A DNA stretch of 64,000 bases, taken from CAZMGY01 sp964565945 [NCBI: uncultured bacterium]. GTDB taxonomy: Bacteria > GCA-001730085. Under the pieces are notes generated by a model. That model made no database searches and was not told where the DNA came from. It saw only the letters and a program-made list of their open reading frames with translations. Numbering within the stretch: position 1 is the first letter of the stretch; the number at the start of each line of letters is the position of its first letter. Location of the stretch: contig CAZMGY010000010.1 in NCBI GenBank assembly GCA_964565945.1, forward strand, positions 27,344-91,343. The letters are read 5' to 3'. Shown one piece after another: positions 60,578-64,000 of this stretch. Position numbers and translations under genes: made by a program.

Positions 60578-61996
60578 ATGAGTAAGACATTAAAAGTAGA
60601 TTTAGCGGTGATTGGAGCGGGTCCTGGTGGCTACACAGCCGCATTTAGGGCAGCAGATTTGGGCTTAAATGTCGCTCTGATTGAAGGGGATCAACGATTG
60701 GGCGGAACTTGTTTGTTGCGAGGTTGTATTCCGTCCAAAGCTTTGTTGCATGTAGCGCATGTTTTGCACGAAGCCAAGGAAGCCAAAAACTGGGGGATTG
60801 ATTTTGGTACCCCCAAAATTAATTTAGACCGCTTGCGTTCCTGGAAGGAAAAAGTGGTGGGTCAATTGTCGCAAGGAATCGAAGATTTGCAAAAGCGTCG
60901 CAAGGTGAATGCCGTGAACGGTTGGGCTTCGTTTGAAAATTCGACGCGTCTTGTGATTGCTGGTGATGCCAATTATGAAGCTATTGAATTTGATAAAGCC
61001 ATTATTGCATCTGGTTCCGAGCCGACCAAATTACCCGGTGTGACAATTGAGAGTAATCGCTTGATCGACTCAACAGGCGCCTTAGAGCTCGAAAATATTC
61101 CTGAGCGTTTATTGGTGATTGGTGGAGGTGTGATTGCTCTTGAGTTGGGTCAGGTTTATGGCGAGCTGGGCAGTCGTGTGACGGTTGTGGAACTTACCGA
61201 TGGCTTATTGCCTGGTGCTGATCGCGATTTGGTCAAACCTTTGCAAAAACGTTTGGCAGCGGTGTTTGAAGATATTTATTTGGGCACTAAGGTGGTGGAT
61301 GTTCAAGAAACTGGGGATGGTTTGGAAGTGACGATGGAAGGTCCTGATGGCACGAATAAGCATATGTTCGATAAAGTTTTGTGTGCGATTGGACGTCGCC
61401 CTAAGCCCGAGCGTCTCCATTTAGAAAACACCCAAGTACACGTGAATGAACGTGGGTTTATTGAAGTAAACGAGCGGCAACAAACAGCCGATCCCTATAT
61501 TTTGGCGATCGGAGATGTGACGCCAGGGCCAATGTTGGCTCACAAGGCGGTCGCCGAAGGTCGTGTGGCAGCAGAATTTGTTGCAGGTGAAGACGTGGTG
61601 TTTGATGCCGAAGTCATTCCAGGTGTGGTTTACACCGATCCAGAAGTGGCGTGGTGCGGTTTGACCGAAACCGAGGCCAAAGAAAAAGGCATTGCCATTA
61701 GTGTTGGGAAATTTCCTTGGGCGGCGTCGGGTCGTAACTTAGCTTTAGGGCGCGATGACGGTTTAACAAAGATTATTTTTGATCCCAAAACCGAGCGTGT
61801 CTTAGGAGTTGGAATTGTCGGTTTTAATGCAGGTGAACTGTTGGCCGAAGGAACTTTGGCGATTGAAATGGCCGCTGTGGCGCAGGACTTGGCTGGGACT
61901 ATTCATGCCCATCCTAGTTTGTCGGAAACAGCAGCAGGAGCGACCGAAGTCTTTTTGGGTAGCGTCACCGATCTGTATGCACCTAAAAAACGCTAA
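60578..61996 (+). CDS. lpd: Dihydrolipoyl dehydrogenase (PDH E3)
   Basis: FAD flavoprotein reoxidising dihydrolipoamide with NAD+. The FAD loop IGAGPGGYTAAFRAADLG, the redox disulfide LGGTCLLRGCIPSKALL (near residue 44), the NAD loop VIGGGVIALELG, ILAIGDVTPGPMLAHKA and the C-terminal catalytic HAHPSLSETAAGA are complete. 472 residues. Third gene of the PDH operon. Only 33 nt after its stop begins a truncated hsdM. Confidence 0.96.
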   Translation: MSKTLKVDLAVIGAGPGGYTAAFRAADLGLNVALIEGDQRLGGTCLLRGCIPSKALLHVAHVLHEAKEAKNWGIDFGTPKINLDRLRSWKEKVVGQLSQGIEDLQKRRKVNAVNGWASFENSTRLVIAGDANYEAIEFDKAIIASGSEPTKLPGVTIESNRLIDSTGALELENIPERLLVIGGGVIALELGQVYGELGSRVTVVELTDGLLPGADRDLVKPLQKRLAAVFEDIYLGTKVVDVQETGDGLEVTMEGPDGTNKHMFDKVLCAIGRRPKPERLHLENTQVHVNERGFIEVNERQQTADPYILAIGDVTPGPMLAHKAVAEGRVAAEFVAGEDVVFDAEVIPGVVYTDPEVAWCGLTETEAKEKGIAISVGKFPWAASGRNLALGRDDGLTKIIFDPKTERVLGVGIVGFNAGELLAEGTLAIEMAAVAQDLAGTIHAHPSLSETAAGATEVFLGSVTDLYAPKKR

Positions 61997-62029
61997 GACA
62001 TCCTTTAGATCTGGAATAGATATCTCCAA

Positions 62030-63517
62030 GTGGATGGTTGGGATTTTAAGCAATACGTTCTTGGTATGCTTTTTTATCGGTTTATCAGTGAGAATTTAAC
62101 GAACTATATCAATGCGGATGAGCGTCGTACCGGAAAAAAGCATTTCGATTATATAACACTTTCTGACAAAGAAGCTGAGTTTGGGCGTGTTGATACCGTG
62201 AAAGAAAAAGGGTTTTATATTTTACCGAGTGAGCTTTTTGTCAATGTAACCAAAAAGGCACGTAATAATTCTAACCTCAATGAGACTCTTGCCGCTATTT
62301 TTCGTGACATTGAAAACTCGGCAAAAGGAACAGAAAGTGAAGATGACCTTAAAGGCTTATTTGATGATCTGGATGTAAATTCTAATAAGCTTGGAAACAC
62401 TGTAAAAGGAAGGAACCAAAGGCTTGCGAAACTTTTAGAATCTATCGGTGATCTTCGCTTGGGTGATTATTCCGGTAATACTATAGATGCGTTTGGTGAT
62501 GCCTATGAATACCTGATGGCAATGTATGCCTCAAAGGCCGGCAAGTCTGGAGGAGAGTTTTTTACGCCTCAGGAAGTTAGTGAACTTTTGGCTGAAATTG
62601 CCACGGTTGGAAAGAAGGAGGTCAATAAGGTATATGACCCTGCTTGCGGGTCAGGCTCATTGCTTCTCAAATTTGCCAAGGTTCTTGGCAAAGGAAATGT
62701 CAGGCAGGGGTTTTTTGGACAAGAGATTAACCTGACCACATACAATCTTTGCCGTATTAATATGTTTTTGCATGATGTGAATTATGAAAAATTTGATATT
62801 GCACACGGTGATACGCTTACCGATCCAAACCATTGGGATGATGAACCGTTTGACGCTATTGTCTCTAACCCGCCATATTCGATTAAATGGGATGGTGATG
62901 ATAATCCCATTTTAATAAATGACCCGCGTTTTTCACCTGCGGGAGTGTTGGCACCCAAAAGTAGAGCAGATTTGGCTTTTACGATGCATATGCTTTCCTG
63001 GTTATCCACGAGTGGAACAGCGGCGATTGTTGAGTTTCCCGGTGTTCTCTCTCGTGGTGGTGCAGAACAAAAAATTCGTAAATATCTTATAGATAATAAT
63101 TATGTTGATGCAGTGATTCAACTTCCTCCAGATTTATTTTTTGGAACTACTATCGCTACCTGCATTATTGTTCTTAAAAAAAGCAAAAAAGATAACAAAA
63201 CACTCTTTATTGATGCTTCGGCTGAATTTGTTCGTGGTGGTAATAAAAATAAATTGAGTGAAGAAAATCGCAAAAAGATTTTGAAAGCTTTTATAGAGAG
63301 AGAAGATAAAGTGCATTTTGCAAAACTTATTGATAACATGACGATTTCTGAGAATGACTATAATATTGCTATTTCAAGCTATGTGGAGCAAGAGGATACA
63401 CGAGAAATAATTAATATTATAGAGCTGAATAAAGAAATTACTCAAATTGTAAAACATCAACAAGAATTGCGTATCGCTATTGATGAAATCGTGAGCGATA
63501 TTGAAGGTGAAAAATAG
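62030..63517 (+). CDS. hsdM: Type I restriction-modification methyltransferase HsdM, N-terminally truncated
   Basis: Adenine methyltransferase subunit of a type I system. Family members begin with about 25 residues ending IWxIANDLRGS before VDGWDFKQYVLGMLFYRFIS; here the frame has IWNRYLQVDGWDFK preceded by a TAG (62006-62008) next to the lpd stop. The first usable start is GTG 62030, without a ribosome-binding site, so the N-terminus is lost or altered. The remainder is intact: FFTPQEVSELLAEI, the SAM motif DPACGSGSLLLKF near residue 203 and the NPPY motif IVSNPPYSIKWDGDD near 280. 495 residues. The sequence is more AT-rich than lpd. hsdS follows after 1 nt. Confidence 0.88.
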   Translation: MDGWDFKQYVLGMLFYRFISENLTNYINADERRTGKKHFDYITLSDKEAEFGRVDTVKEKGFYILPSELFVNVTKKARNNSNLNETLAAIFRDIENSAKGTESEDDLKGLFDDLDVNSNKLGNTVKGRNQRLAKLLESIGDLRLGDYSGNTIDAFGDAYEYLMAMYASKAGKSGGEFFTPQEVSELLAEIATVGKKEVNKVYDPACGSGSLLLKFAKVLGKGNVRQGFFGQEINLTTYNLCRINMFLHDVNYEKFDIAHGDTLTDPNHWDDEPFDAIVSNPPYSIKWDGDDNPILINDPRFSPAGVLAPKSRADLAFTMHMLSWLSTSGTAAIVEFPGVLSRGGAEQKIRKYLIDNNYVDAVIQLPPDLFFGTTIATCIIVLKKSKKDNKTLFIDASAEFVRGGNKNKLSEENRKKILKAFIEREDKVHFAKLIDNMTISENDYNIAISSYVEQEDTREIINIIELNKEITQIVKHQQELRIAIDEIVSDIEGEK

Positions 63518-63518
63518 T

Positions 63519-64000
63519 ATGGTTAAACGAAAGAATAAAATTGAGATATTGATTGATGAGCTTTCCTCTGATGGGGTTGAGTTTAAGAGTATTCAGGAAT
63601 TATTAGATAGAAAAGTTGTCTCAACTGTTAGTCCACCAAAGAAGCTGGTAAAAAAATATTACAAAGATATTGGTGATTTCCCAATCGTAGATCAAGGGAA
63701 GAATTTTATTGTTGGTTATACTGACGATGAAAATGTTGTTGTTGATAGTGGAGAGTATGTGGTTTTTGGAGATCATACTGAAGCGATAAAATATGTAGAC
63801 TTTCCTTTTGCTCAAGGAGCCGATGGTATCAAGATATTAAAAACGAATGGAATTTTGACAAAATATTTCTACTATTCTTTACATAATTTTTATAAAAAAA
63901 CTGGTAAGTATACAAGGCATTTTAGCTTTTTGAAGAAAACATTAATCCCAATCCCTCCTCTCCCAATCCAAGAGGAAATTGTCAAAATTTTTGATAATTT
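63519..64000 (+). CDS. hsdS: Type I restriction specificity subunit HsdS, 5' part
   Basis: Recognises the DNA target for the HsdM/HsdR complex. The open frame starts at ATG 63519 and runs past the window end. It has one target-recognition domain: VEFKSIQELLDRKV, FPIVDQGKNFIVGYTDD, VVFGDHTEAIKYVDFPFAQG, ADGIKILK, then KYTRHFSFLKKTLIPIPPLP and the start of the first conserved helix (IQEEIVKIFDNF). Markedly AT-rich. hsdR is not seen; it may lie to the right. Confidence 0.85.
   Translation, partial: MVKRKNKIEILIDELSSDGVEFKSIQELLDRKVVSTVSPPKKLVKKYYKDIGDFPIVDQGKNFIVGYTDDENVVVDSGEYVVFGDHTEAIKYVDFPFAQGADGIKILKTNGILTKYFYYSLHNFYKKTGKYTRHFSFLKKTLIPIPPLPIQEEIVKIFDN

Noticed and set aside
1-64000. tRNA, rRNA, tmRNA or RNase P RNA genes
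   Set aside because: I found no T-loop/acceptor pattern or rRNA-like sequence by reading both strands; a covariance scan would be decisive.

Overview
This window reads as the chromosome of a free-living, prototrophic, diderm (Gram-negative type) bacterium of moderate to low G+C. The diderm inference rests on lnt, a PpiD/SurA-type periplasmic chaperone, a GT9 heptosyltransferase-like enzyme, a prepilin peptidase and several exported periplasmic proteins. I cannot name the phylum. SecA carries a large insertion of the kind I associate with FCB/PVC-type and related candidate-phylum bacteria, while the pyruvate dehydrogenase is the homodimeric AceE type common in proteobacteria. About sixty protein genes are packed closely, often with 4-30 nt overlaps. 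There is no rRNA or tRNA gene and no CRISPR array that I can see.

Layout. 1-1466: 3' part of an exported subtilisin. 1.8-6.7 kb: arginine genes argF, argG and argH, with an AT-rich membrane-protein gene on the opposite strand between argG and argH, followed by a decayed IS1380-like transposase. 7.7-12.4 kb: lysine/diaminopimelate genes lysA, dapF, dapA and dapB, with a DUF1223 thioredoxin-like gene among them. 12.5-16.1 kb: a large exported protein of unknown function, folK and panB. 16.5-24.8 kb: purU, secA, lnt, an exported small heat-shock protein, prfB with a programmed frameshift, and a metallo-beta-lactamase-fold gene. 24.8-27.6 kb: a decarboxylase remnant, a tlpA-like gene whose 3' end comes from a duplicated piece of the antiporter gene at 52 kb, and a TPR protein. 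28.2-31.2 kb: nrdR, a class III ribonucleotide reductase-like gene that appears to have lost its catalytic residues, and a thioesterase. 31.7-36.2 kb: ppiD-like chaperone and a two-component system. 36.3-46.1 kb: leuA with four tandem in-frame 13-codon repeats, pabBC, aroE, pilD, aroC, aroK, aroB and dprA, closing with a small charged protein and a perfect terminator. 46.2-49.4 kb: topA and a Xer recombinase. 49.6-53.3 kb, minus strand: a tight set of antiporter, thioredoxin-like [2Fe-2S] ferredoxin, flavin reductase, rhodanese-NifU fusion and BolA. 53.3-56.2 kb: GT9 transferase, M24 peptidase and a small anchored protein. 56.6-62 kb: aceE-aceF-lpd. 62-64 kb: type I restriction genes hsdM (lacking its usual N-terminus) and hsdS (runs off the window).

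Together these genes supply arginine, lysine/peptidoglycan precursors, leucine, chorismate, folate and pantothenate, plus the pyruvate dehydrogenase entry to acetyl-CoA. The accessory signal is concentrated in the two decayed junctions (6.7-7.5 kb and 24.8-25.1 kb), the leuA minisatellite, the RNR-like pseudoenzyme, the Fe-S/sulfur cluster and the right-hand restriction island.
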